NCBI RefSeq assembly: GCF_040544555.1
Contig: NZ_JBEPKD010000004.1
Coordinates: 62,001-126,000, forward strand
DNA: 64,000 bases
From: Halalkalibacter oceani
GTDB lineage: Bacteria > Bacillota > Bacilli > Bacillales > Bacillaceae_D
Direction: 5' to 3'
Shown: positions 42,249 to 50,057 of the stretch, piece after piece
Position numbering within the stretch: the stretch's first letter is position 1
How the letters are laid out: every line of letters begins with the position of its first letter
Position numbers and translations under genes: made by a program
Notes under the pieces: generated by a model
Databases searched by the model: none
Told to the model about the DNA's origin: nothing
What the model saw: the letters and a program-made list of their open reading frames with translations, nothing else

Positions 42249-42668
42249 TTATTGTAAAGCAGTTAAACGTCTAAAAACCATTCCTTCATACCGATGCTGA
42301 TGAATGAGGAGCTGAAGGACTTGCCTGATTCTTTCATCTCCTGCTTCCTGATAAGCCTGTTCAAGCAAAGATAGCCTGTGTCCCGATTGCCGGATTTGGG
42401 CATGCGTGCCCTGCTCATATGATTCCGGCTTTTGAAAAACCTCCTGGTCAACCTCAGGGGAAGTCCCGGTTTGCAAGCTGTACACCTGCTTTAAAAGAAT
42501 ATAATCTTTTCTTCTGCTGTCAAGAAGGAGCCGCCAAAGCTGACGTTCTTCACTTGTTTTCGCAATCACGGATAAATAATCAATCGTGAGCATATCTGAG
42601 CTCTCCGTTTTCAACAAGTCCTCAATTAACCGCGGGTTAACCGGACGCCAGTGATACCAGCCCTTCAT
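42249..42668 (-). CDS. Hypothetical helical protein
   Basis: 139 residues, no signal peptide or membrane segment. Rich in Leu, Gln, Arg and Glu; several amphipathic helices (LIEDLLKTESSDMLTIDYLS, RQLWRLLLDSRRKDYILLKQ, LLEQAYQEAGDERIRQVLQL). The spacing of E and H residues (ERQLW, HQHRYEGM) might hint at a ferritin-like four-helix fold, as in spore-associated proteins of Bacillus, but I cannot name a family. Start: ATG 42668. Function unknown. Confidence 0.6.
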   Translation of the reverse strand: MKGWYHWRPVNPRLIEDLLKTESSDMLTIDYLSVIAKTSEERQLWRLLLDSRRKDYILLKQVYSLQTGTSPEVDQEVFQKPESYEQGTHAQIRQSGHRLSLLEQAYQEAGDERIRQVLQLLIHQHRYEGMVFRRLTALQ

Positions 42669-42837
42669 GCCAACTTCCCCCTGCCTTTATCATGGATAAA
42701 CAACACATCCCCTATTCATAACCCTGTTTTTCTTAACGTATGTAAGGCTTTCTGTCGATAGACATATTCGACAATAATCGTTAATAAAATTCTTTTTTCG
42801 CAAAATTGTAACAATTCCTTCATTCTTTCCACATCAT

Positions 42838-42850
42838 CTGTTGTTATAAT
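42838..42850 (+). promoter_or_regulatory. Extended -10 promoter of the FbpB-family gene
   Basis: TG-T-TATAAT (42842-42850) with a weak TTCTTT 16 nt upstream. I looked for a Fur box (TGATAATNATTATCA) around it and found no good match. Confidence 0.5.
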
Positions 42851-42884
42851 GAACTTACATCCTAAGAGTTGAGGTGATTCCAGT

Positions 42885-43034
42885 ATGAGAAGACAGGTAG
42901 CATCATTTAAAGAACTTGTATCCGAGAACAAAAAAGAGCTCTTAAATGATCCAAAGGCTTTAGCCGAAATTGAAAAACGCATTGATGAGCGTTCTTCTCA
43001 AAACAATGAAAAAGAATTTAAAAAGGCCCAGTAA
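42885..43034 (+). CDS. FbpB-family small basic protein
   Basis: 49 residues, ATG at 42885; ribosome site TTGAGGTGATT upstream. Sequence MRRQVASFKELVSENKKELL, then DPKALAEIEKRIDERS, matches the small FbpB family (Fur-regulated basic proteins), which in B. subtilis assist the FsrA RNA in iron sparing. The conserved core F-x-E-L-V-x-x-N-K-x-x-L-L, D, I-E-x-R is present. No Fur box or FsrA-like RNA was found, so iron control is inferred only from the family. Flanked by dispersed-family hairpin downstream. Confidence 0.75.
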   Translation: MRRQVASFKELVSENKKELLNDPKALAEIEKRIDERSSQNNEKEFKKAQ

Positions 43035-43120
43035 CACTAGGCCTCGAGGCAAAAGATAATCAGGGGTTGTACGAAACCGTTGGATAATTGATAAAAAACA
43101 GAAGACGCACATCGTGTAAA

Positions 43121-43210
43121 CTGTGGAGGCCGGGACAAAGGGTTACCTTTTGCCCGGCCTCCAGCTGGTTTTGTCGCAAACTCACCTTGTGCAGGACGTG
43201 ACGCGTCTGA
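43121..43210 (+). repeat. Hairpin of the AAAGG/CCTTT family with partial second part
   Basis: TGGAGGCCGGG (43124-43134) pairs with CCCGGCCTCCA (43153-43163) and continues to ACAAAGG/CCTTTTG around GTTA. Downstream, GCGTCTGAAGC near 43191-43213 is like a right-hand loop. It may terminate both the FbpB-family and chromate-transporter genes. Confidence 0.5.
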
Positions 43211-43215
43211 AGCGC

Positions 43216-43746
43216 TCAGGCTAAAAACAGCGCCCCATAGCAAAGCGATCCGGCGATGACATAGGCTGGATGGATCTTCACTTTTTCCATCAAGACCCAG
43301 CTGCCCAAAGCCAGCACCATCGTATGACCGAGGCCCGCTCCTTGCAATGAGCTTCCGAAAAACTGCCATGTAAGCACTCCAAGCAATACGGTAATCGTTG
43401 GCCTGATCAAACCGGTCATTCGTTTCACCCGTGGAGAGTTGCGGAATTTATACAACAGCGCGAGCAAGAAGACCATCGCCAGTAAAGAAGGGGCAATCGT
43501 CGCGAACAGACCGACAAACGAACCAAATGCTCCCCCCATTTCATAACCGATATATCCGGCTAATTTCGTGTTGATCGGGCCAGGCAGCGCATTTCCAATC
43601 GCCAGCAGTTCAGCAAATTCTTCCACCGTCATCCAGCCATAGCGGTTGACCACTTCTTCCTGGATCAGCGGAACAGAGGCCGGCCCGCCGCCGTATCCAA
43701 CAATATTAGGAATAAAAAAAGCTAAAAAGATGTGCAGATAGATCAT
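43216..43746 (-). CDS. Chromate transporter, single CHR domain (second of pair)
   Basis: 176 residues, about five to six helices. Signature FIPNIVGYGGGPASVPLIQE near 10-30 and GNALPGPINTKLAGYIGYEMGG near 52-73, the CHR-domain motifs. Short-chain ChrA proteins work as pairs of oppositely oriented halves. The start overlaps the stop of the first half by 4 nt. Family exports chromate, or in some members other anions; which one cannot be told here. Confidence 0.9.
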   Translation of the reverse strand: MIYLHIFLAFFIPNIVGYGGGPASVPLIQEEVVNRYGWMTVEEFAELLAIGNALPGPINTKLAGYIGYEMGGAFGSFVGLFATIAPSLLAMVFLLALLYKFRNSPRVKRMTGLIRPTITVLLGVLTWQFFGSSLQGAGLGHTMVLALGSWVLMEKVKIHPAYVIAGSLCYGALFLA

Positions 43747-44324
43747 GCGCTTTCTCCTTTTTTCCTGTCTTTGTCTTTCTCTTTGCGCGGCTTTGCCAAA
43801 AGACCATATGCCAGCAAAGCGCCAATGATGACCGCCGGATGAAGCGCTAAGCCTTGGTAAAGCAGTAAACTGACAATCACAAGCGCGATACTCAGTCCGA
43901 GCCCAAGTCCCTTTTTCGATTGCTTGAAAAAGGAATAGGTCAGCGTCAGCATCATCACCGCTACTACCGGAGTAATCGCTTGCGTCATCCCTTGCACAAT
44001 CGCGGAATCCCGCAGGCTTGTTAGCAGACCCATCAGCCCAATCATTAACAGAACTGTAGGCAGAACCGTTGCCAAAATAGCGGAGGCAAGCCCGCTCCAG
44101 CCGGCAAGACGATAGCCGATATACCCGGCCATCTTCGTCGCAATCGGCCCGGGAAGCGCGTTTCCTAGGGCGAGAATATCGCCAAATTCTTCGTCGGTCA
44201 CCCAGCGGTACCGCTCGACTGCTTCTTTATGAAAGAGCGGGATGCTTGCCGGCCCGCCGCCATAGCCGAGAATACCCGCACGAAAAAAAGCGACAAACAA
44301 ATCTTTATTCGTTTTCCAATTCAT
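43743..44324 (-). CDS. Chromate transporter, single CHR domain (first of pair)
   Basis: 193 residues from the ATG at 44324 (GGGGTAAGACG upstream); a longer open frame extends into the divergent regulator promoter and lacks a ribosome site. FFRAGILGYGGGPASIPLFH near 12-31 and LGNALPGPIATKMAGYIGYR near 55-75 are the CHR motifs. It ends with a cytoplasmic Lys/Glu-rich tail (KPRKEKDKDRKKGES). Coupled to its partner by a 4-nt overlap. Divergent from the Lrp/AsnC gene, which could regulate the pair. Confidence 0.9.
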   Translation of the reverse strand: MNWKTNKDLFVAFFRAGILGYGGGPASIPLFHKEAVERYRWVTDEEFGDILALGNALPGPIATKMAGYIGYRLAGWSGLASAILATVLPTVLLMIGLMGLLTSLRDSAIVQGMTQAITPVVAVMMLTLTYSFFKQSKKGLGLGLSIALVIVSLLLYQGLALHPAVIIGALLAYGLLAKPRKEKDKDRKKGESA

Positions 44325-44432
44325 CGTCTTACCCCTTTCATCAGGAGACTTCCTCCTCGTCCTTAGTAGTCTACACATAACGCGGCAATCATGATAAGAT
44401 ACAAAACAAAGCAAAAGAAGTGGGGCCTGCAA

Positions 44433-44882
44433 ATGAAAATAGATGCAACAGACCGAAAGATTCTTGAGCTCTTAACAATGAATGGCCGTATGTCGTATGT
44501 CGACATCGCGAAGGAGTTAAAGCTGTCCCGCGTTGCCGTTCGCGAAAGGATTAATCAGCTGATTGAAGCCGAGGTCATCGAGAAGTTCAGTGTTGTCATC
44601 AATTCCGACAAAGTGGGGAAGAAAGTATCTGCCTTTTTTGAGGTGGATTGCGAGCCAACGTCCCTTGTTTCCGTGGCCGAAACGCTGGCGGAAAACCCCA
44701 AAGTGGCAAGCTGCTATCAGATGACAGGGCCAAGCACCCTTCACATGCATGTTCTCGTTGATGACTTTGAACAGCTCGAATCCTTTATTAATGAGGAGCT
44801 TTATGCCCTCGAAGGGATCACCCGCGTCGAAAGTCATATTCTTTTACGCCGCTTTAAAAGCCGCAGCGGACTTAATTTGTAA
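44433..44882 (+). CDS. Lrp/AsnC-family transcriptional regulator
   Basis: 149 residues from the ATG at 44433; the frame is open further up but family members start M-x-x-D-x-x-D-x-x-I-L. N-terminal winged helix (MKIDATDRKILELL, then YVDIAKELKLSRVAVRERIN as recognition helix), C-terminal RAM/ligand domain with NPKVASCYQMTGPSTLHMHV. Binds small ligands, often amino acids. Divergent from the chromate-transporter pair with a 108-nt gap. Ribosome site is GTGGGG, modest. A dispersed-family element follows its stop. Confidence 0.87.
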   Translation: MKIDATDRKILELLTMNGRMSYVDIAKELKLSRVAVRERINQLIEAEVIEKFSVVINSDKVGKKVSAFFEVDCEPTSLVSVAETLAENPKVASCYQMTGPSTLHMHVLVDDFEQLESFINEELYALEGITRVESHILLRRFKSRSGLNL

Positions 44883-45053
44883 GGCATATGCCAAAAGGGA
44901 AAACCACCTTTTGCCTGAATGACTGCGGCTCCGGCTGGCGCACGGCCAGCAGGAAAGAAACCCGCTTCCCTTCTGACCTTGAAACCCCTTGCGCCGCCTT
45001 CGCTCGCTCTTCAGGCAGATGCCAAAAGGGAAAACCACCTTTTGGCATCTGCC
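44883..45053 (-). repeat. Dispersed structured element, copy 5, with two AAAGG/CCTTT hairpins
   Basis: Reverse orientation. First hairpin perfect over 16 bp (45014-45029 with 45038-45053), loop GAAAACCA. Then, on the minus strand, left loop AGCGAAGGC, inner stem GGCGC, a long interior, partner GCGCC, right loop AGCCGGAGC. A second, near-identical but half-broken AAAAGG hairpin lies at 44883-44913, so the element is flanked by two hairpins. It fills the whole gap between convergent genes. Confidence 0.65.
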
Positions 45054-46670
45054 TTACCATACAGCTAGGTGGCCGTCTGTTCTTGGTTCTGTTCCTCCTG
45101 CGAGGACACCTGTTTCCGGGTCACGCCAAATGATTTGGCCTCTGCCAAATAAACCGATATCTAAGCCGATTTGAACATCATGGCCACGCCGGCGCAATTC
45201 TTGCACAATATGCTGCGGGACATGCGGCTCAAGATAAACCGTTTTTTCACCGGACCACATCCAGCGTGGTGCATCGAGAGCCGCCTGCGGATTCAAAGCA
45301 AAATCAATCGCATTGGTCACTACCTGGACATGACCTTGAGGCTGCATAAAGCCGCCCATCACGCCAAAAGGTCCGACCGGCTGATCTCCCTTCGTTAAGA
45401 AGCCCGGAATAATCGTATGATACGTTTTCTTTCCCGGCGCAAGCGCATTATCATGAGCTGGGTCAAGCGAGAAGTTATGACCGCGATTTTGCATCGCAAT
45501 GCCCGTACCCGGTACGACAATCCCCGAGCCGAAGCCCATATAGTTGCTCTGAATAAAAGAAACCATATTTCCTTCCTCGTCCGCCGTCGCCATATAAACA
45601 GTCCCTCCCGACTGCGGAGTGCCTGGCTGCGGATGCAATGCCTCTTCCCCAATTAAAGCGCGCCGCTCAGCTGCGTATTGATCCGATAAAAGCTCTTCCT
45701 GCGTCACCGTCATATGCCGCGGATCAGTGATATATGTCATTCCGTCAATAAACGCAAGCTTCATCGACTCAATCATTTTATGATACGTGTCACCATTCTC
45801 CCGCTCTTTAAACTCGAATCCCTTTAAAATATTCAGCGCTTCAAGCGCGACCAGTCCTTGCCCGTTCGGCGGAATTTCCCACACTTGATAGCCGCGGTAG
45901 TCCGTATGAATCGGGTCGACCCATTCCGGCTTGTAAGCAACCAAATCTTCCTGACGCAAGAATCCTTGATGCTCTTTAAAAAACGACGCAATCTTTTCGG
46001 CAATCTCACCTTGGTAAAACGCCTTTGCCTCTGTTTCTCCAATTAAACGCAGTGTCTCCGCATGATCCGGCGATGACCAGATTTCACCAGCCTGTGGAGG
46101 ACGACCATTTGGCGCAAATGTCTCAAACCAGGAAGCAAATTCCTTGCGCTCCCGATAAGAAGAAAATTGACGATAGCCCTCCTGCCAATAATGAGCCAAG
46201 GTTGGAGAAAGCGGATAGCCGTTTTCAGCGTATTCAATCGCCGGTGCTAACACGTCCGCCAACGGCAGCTTCCCAAACGTTCGCGATAACTCCGCCCAGG
46301 CGCCCGGTGTGCCTGGAACCGTTACCGGAACGACGCCGTACTTAGGCAGTTCCTTATGCCCCGCTGCGGTTACAGCCTCGATCGACAGCTGCTGTGGCGC
46401 CTGCCCGCTCCCATTCAATCCATGTAGCTTGCCTTTTGTCCAAACAAGGGCAAAACAATCGGAACCAATTCCGTTCGATGTCGGTTCCACCACTGTGAGG
46501 CAGGCTGCTGTCGCGATCGCGGCGTCAATCGCATTCCCACCTTTTTTCAATATAGCGAGACCCGCTTCTGCGGCGAGCGGCTGAGATGTTCCAACCATTC
46601 CCCGTCTGCCGTATACGACATTGCGCTTCGACGAGTATGGGTAACGATGTGAATCAAATGATACGTGCAT
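45054..46670 (-). CDS. Gamma-glutamyltransferase-like protein (YwrD type)
   Basis: 538 residues, GGT family. The N-terminal part (VGTSQPLAAEAGLAILKKGG near 27-46; the GNAIDAAIATAACLTVVEP region) and a Thr in SGGTVYMATADEEGNMVSF near residue 350, in the position of the autocatalytic nucleophile that splits the chain. The C-terminal PFGVMGGFMQPQGHVQVV loop is also kept. Unlike secreted Ggt, there is no signal peptide, as in B. subtilis YwrD. It should act on gamma-glutamyl compounds in the cytoplasm; real substrate unknown. Monocistronic. Confidence 0.9.
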   Translation of the reverse strand: MHVSFDSHRYPYSSKRNVVYGRRGMVGTSQPLAAEAGLAILKKGGNAIDAAIATAACLTVVEPTSNGIGSDCFALVWTKGKLHGLNGSGQAPQQLSIEAVTAAGHKELPKYGVVPVTVPGTPGAWAELSRTFGKLPLADVLAPAIEYAENGYPLSPTLAHYWQEGYRQFSSYRERKEFASWFETFAPNGRPPQAGEIWSSPDHAETLRLIGETEAKAFYQGEIAEKIASFFKEHQGFLRQEDLVAYKPEWVDPIHTDYRGYQVWEIPPNGQGLVALEALNILKGFEFKERENGDTYHKMIESMKLAFIDGMTYITDPRHMTVTQEELLSDQYAAERRALIGEEALHPQPGTPQSGGTVYMATADEEGNMVSFIQSNYMGFGSGIVVPGTGIAMQNRGHNFSLDPAHDNALAPGKKTYHTIIPGFLTKGDQPVGPFGVMGGFMQPQGHVQVVTNAIDFALNPQAALDAPRWMWSGEKTVYLEPHVPQHIVQELRRRGHDVQIGLDIGLFGRGQIIWRDPETGVLAGGTEPRTDGHLAVW

Positions 46671-46826
46671 CTTGTCTCCCCCTAACCAAATGGTAAGTCA
46701 TTCCCACATATTCTTTCGTTTAAAATGATATTAAACTACTATTCAATCATTTTGTTCATTAATCCATTATAATTAATTTCAATATGTTCGTCTATGTATT
46801 ATTCGGATTTTTGCGAAAATAAAGCA

Positions 46827-46890
46827 GGGCTGGGCAAAAGGCAAAAAATAACCTTTTGGCCAGCCCCTATGAGTGTAACCGCTACGAGCC
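46827..46890 (+). repeat. Dispersed structured element, partial copy 6
   Basis: Hairpin with one mismatch (46827-46841 with 46852-46866), loop CAAAAAATAA. After it, AGTGTAACC and GCTAC stand where the left loop and inner stem should be; no right half is found. It follows the stop of the second permease gene of the sugar operon. Confidence 0.5.
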
Positions 46891-46936
46891 CTATGCTAAC
46901 TCGTTTTGTCTCAAGCTTATTTGCGGGATTGTTGCA

Positions 46937-47767
46937 CTATCCCTTTACCGCCCCTCCAGATAAGCCTTTCACAACACGCTCCTGGGCAAGAATAAACAAC
47001 AGCAGTACAGGCAAGCTGGCCAATGCCAAAGCGGCCATTAGGCCAGGTACATTTATCGAGAACTCGCCATAAAAATTTTGCAGCCCTAGCGGCAATGTCA
47101 TATTGCTAGGCGTTTGAATGAGAATCAGCGCAAAGATAAACTCTGTCCAAAGAAAAACAAAATTGTAAATGACAATTGTAGAAATCGCCGGAACCACATT
47201 CGGAAAAATGATTTTGGAAAATATCCGCCAATGACTCGCTCCATCAATTTGCGCTGCTTCTTCCAGTTCCCTTGGGATTTCCTGCATAAATTGAGTCAGA
47301 ATGAACACCGAGATTGGCAGGCTGAAGGCAACGTACGGGCCAAGTAACGCCAGCAGCGTATCATAAATTCCAAAGTTGTTCGTCATGACAAAGATAGGAA
47401 TTAATGTGGCGTGAATCGGCAGCATCATTCCCGCTACAAAGAGCAAAAACAAAGGACGATTCAGCTTAAATTTGATCCGGCTCAGTGGATAGCTTGTTAA
47501 AGCAGCAATAAAAACGACTATAATAACCGCGGCAGTGGTAATAATTAGACTGTTCACAAAATAGCTTGTTAATCCCATATCAAACACAGATACATAATGC
47601 TCGACTGTGAATGACTGGGGAAAAATGGAGAACGGATTCGCAAAAAACTCATCCATGCTTTTAAATGACGTACCGAGCATAAAGACGAAGGGGTAGACAG
47701 TAAACAGCAATAATAAGACTGCCAAAACATAAAGAAGGATTCTTTTCAGCATTTCAACTGGTCTCAT
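46937..47767 (-). CDS. Carbohydrate ABC transporter permease (MalG type)
   Basis: 276 residues, six helices. EAA coupling loop ELEEAAQIDGASHWRIFSKI near 188. It overlaps the partner permease by 4 nt. Last gene of the LacI/ThuA sugar operon. As in the hexuronate locus, no ATPase is encoded nearby. Substrate unknown. Confidence 0.92.
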   Translation of the reverse strand: MRPVEMLKRILLYVLAVLLLLFTVYPFVFMLGTSFKSMDEFFANPFSIFPQSFTVEHYVSVFDMGLTSYFVNSLIITTAAVIIVVFIAALTSYPLSRIKFKLNRPLFLLFVAGMMLPIHATLIPIFVMTNNFGIYDTLLALLGPYVAFSLPISVFILTQFMQEIPRELEEAAQIDGASHWRIFSKIIFPNVVPAISTIVIYNFVFLWTEFIFALILIQTPSNMTLPLGLQNFYGEFSINVPGLMAALALASLPVLLLFILAQERVVKGLSGGAVKG

Positions 47768-48696
47768 AGCACTGCCCCCCGTTTTTTCCGTCGATACTCG
47801 AACACTTGAATGATTAGAACACTGATAAATGCCAGAATGAACATCATTGCGGCAATCGTGCTCGCATAGCCCATATTGAAATGAATAAACCCTTGCTTGA
47901 ACATATAGGTTCCTACTATTTCCGTCGCATTCCCTGGTCCCCCGCCTGTCATAATATAGAAGATGTCAAATGCTTTTAAGGAACCGACAATCGCCAGAAT
48001 GGAAGAAGTCACGATAGTTGGAATCAGCGCTGGAAATGTAATCGAGAAAAACTTCTGTATCCCATTTGCTCCATCAATCTCTGCTGCTTCATACAATTCA
48101 TCCGGAATGCCGACCATTGCTGCTTTGAATAAGATCATATAAAACGGCGCAAATTGCCAAATAATAACAATTAATACAGCAATCAGTGCCGTATTTTGAT
48201 CTGCCAGCCAGGCAACAGGCTCTAATCCAAACCATTGAACAACCTGGTTCATTGGACCATTTATTGGATCATACATAAAGATCCATAGCAAGCCGATCGC
48301 CACCGTCGACATCAAATACGGCAGGAAATATAACACATTCAAAAGTTTAATCCCTTTAATTGGACTGAATAACACTAACGCCATAAGCAGGCCTAAGGGG
48401 ATCTGAATGAAAACAGAGGCTAAGATCAGCATCATATTATTTTGCAGAGCCGACCAAAATGTTTGATCGGCAAACAAGACCGTATAGTTTTGCAATCCGA
48501 TGAATGTCCGCTCTCCCTGGCCGCCGCTCCAGCTAAAGAGACTGTATTGAAACGTCGCAACAATTGGATAAAGAATAAAAACCGAATAAACAAGCAGCGC
48601 TGGCAAAATGAAAAGCGCTATCGTAATGGCTTTTTTCTGTTTCTGCTTTTTTGCTTGTTTTACAATCGCTGCTTCTGTACGTAGCACAGTATTCAT
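47764..48696 (-). CDS. Carbohydrate ABC transporter permease (MalF type)
   Basis: 310 residues. A 24-residue basic cytoplasmic start (VKQAKKQKQKKAITIALFIL) then six helices; EAA loop DELYEAAEIDGANGIQKFFS near 212. Pairs with the following permease. It begins 62 nt after the binding-protein gene. Together they form a CUT1 importer. Confidence 0.92.
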   Translation of the reverse strand: MNTVLRTEAAIVKQAKKQKQKKAITIALFILPALLVYSVFILYPIVATFQYSLFSWSGGQGERTFIGLQNYTVLFADQTFWSALQNNMMLILASVFIQIPLGLLMALVLFSPIKGIKLLNVLYFLPYLMSTVAIGLLWIFMYDPINGPMNQVVQWFGLEPVAWLADQNTALIAVLIVIIWQFAPFYMILFKAAMVGIPDELYEAAEIDGANGIQKFFSITFPALIPTIVTSSILAIVGSLKAFDIFYIMTGGGPGNATEIVGTYMFKQGFIHFNMGYASTIAAMMFILAFISVLIIQVFEYRRKKRGAVL

Positions 48697-48758
48697 TAGA
48701 TATCCCCTTCTTTATCGTAGAATAAGTGTAAATAGGGATGGCGCGTCTCAGCCGCGGT

Positions 48759-50051
48759 CTACTCTAACTCTTCCTGAGCCTTGCTTTCCATTTGCGCCGC
48801 TGCTTCCTCCGGTGTCATCGTCAATCCTAAAATTTCCTGTGTTGTATCCTTATGCAGCTCCCCTAAAGCCGGCGGAAGTACCTGATCATAAGGAAACTGG
48901 ATTGAATTGGCCTCGCCGATCATCTCCATAAACGTTTGCACATATGGATCACTGCTTTCTATTCCCAGCAACGCCACTGCTGTACCCGTCCGATCAACAA
49001 ATGCCTGGGCCGTTTCTACGCTCGTCAGTTCCTTGACAAGTTCAACAGCCAGGTCAGCATGCTCGGCGTTTTCAGAAACCGACCATACCGGCGATGCTCC
49101 CGCACTAATATTGGAAGGATCGCCTTCACCCTCTGAGAGCGCCGGGAAGTTAAAAACTCCCATTTTTTCTTCAAAGTCTGGGCTTTCGTCCCGCATGTTA
49201 TTTACAAAACCGCTTGTCATCAACATCATCGCTGCCTGCCCTGAATACATCAGCTGCCGCCCCTGACCTGCATCATAGGAAATGCCATTAAAGCCCGGGT
49301 TAAAGGCATTTCGTTCTACCAGCTCCTGAATATACACTCCTGCCTGAACGTAAGCAGGGTCATCAAAGCCTCTTCCTTCGCGGTGATACGCTTCAAGAAA
49401 AAGATTCTCCCCGGCGAGCCTGTCAGCCAAATACATTAAGAAGAAAGCACCTGGCCACTTCGGCTGATTCGCTAAAGCGATGGGAATGACATTATTTTCA
49501 TTTAACACATCAATGATCGTCAGTAATTCATCATACGTTTCAGGTACCTCCAAATGATGTTCAGCAAAAATATCTTTATTGTAGTAGAAGACATAAGGAG
49601 ATAATCCGAGCGGCAACCCATAAACGTTTCCATCATACGTGGAATTGTCTAAAGCCACTTCAGCAAATTGACTAAAATCAATATCCTCATCATTTAAATT
49701 TTTCACCTGACCTGATTGAACGAATTCCTCAAGCCAGCCTCCTCCCCAGCTGTGAAAAACATCCGGCGGATTCCCCCCTGACATCGCAACGACCATCCTC
49801 TGCTTATAATCGTCGTTCGGAATTTGCAGAACGTTGACTTGCACATCCGAATGCTTCTCTTCAAACCGGGCAACAGCCTCCATATAAACCTCTTCTCTCA
49901 CACCAGGATCAATATGCCAAAAATCAATGACCTTCTTATCGCCATTTTGCTCACTCGACTCCGGGGTACTGCTCCCTTCATCACTTGGGGAGCACGCTGC
50001 AACAACAAGCAAAATGACCAAAGCACCGAACAACAAATGGAATTTCTTCAT
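48759..50051 (-). CDS. Sugar ABC transporter substrate-binding lipoprotein
   Basis: 430 residues. Signal peptide and lipobox VAAC (Cys near 20), Ser/Glu-rich tether, then family 1 binding-protein fold: VIDFWHIDPG near 41, PPDVFHSWGGGWLEEF near 96, YGLPLGLSPYVFYYNKDIF near 140, SGQAAMMLMTSG near 262. It lies only 6 nt after a Gfo/Idh gene, which carries a consensus cre site near its 3' end. The cargo is unknown; the adjacent ThuA, Gfo/Idh and isomerase genes suggest a glycoside or a cyclitol derivative. Confidence 0.92.
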   Translation of the reverse strand: MKKFHLLFGALVILLVVAACSPSDEGSSTPESSEQNGDKKVIDFWHIDPGVREEVYMEAVARFEEKHSDVQVNVLQIPNDDYKQRMVVAMSGGNPPDVFHSWGGGWLEEFVQSGQVKNLNDEDIDFSQFAEVALDNSTYDGNVYGLPLGLSPYVFYYNKDIFAEHHLEVPETYDELLTIIDVLNENNVIPIALANQPKWPGAFFLMYLADRLAGENLFLEAYHREGRGFDDPAYVQAGVYIQELVERNAFNPGFNGISYDAGQGRQLMYSGQAAMMLMTSGFVNNMRDESPDFEEKMGVFNFPALSEGEGDPSNISAGASPVWSVSENAEHADLAVELVKELTSVETAQAFVDRTGTAVALLGIESSDPYVQTFMEMIGEANSIQFPYDQVLPPALGELHKDTTQEILGLTMTPEEAAAQMESKAQEELE

Positions 50052-50057
50052 TCATCA

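Noticed and set aside
42720..42885. Fur box or FsrA-like RNA upstream of the FbpB-family gene
   Set aside because: No sequence close to TGATAATNATTATCA and no clear RNA hairpin with C-rich loop were found.
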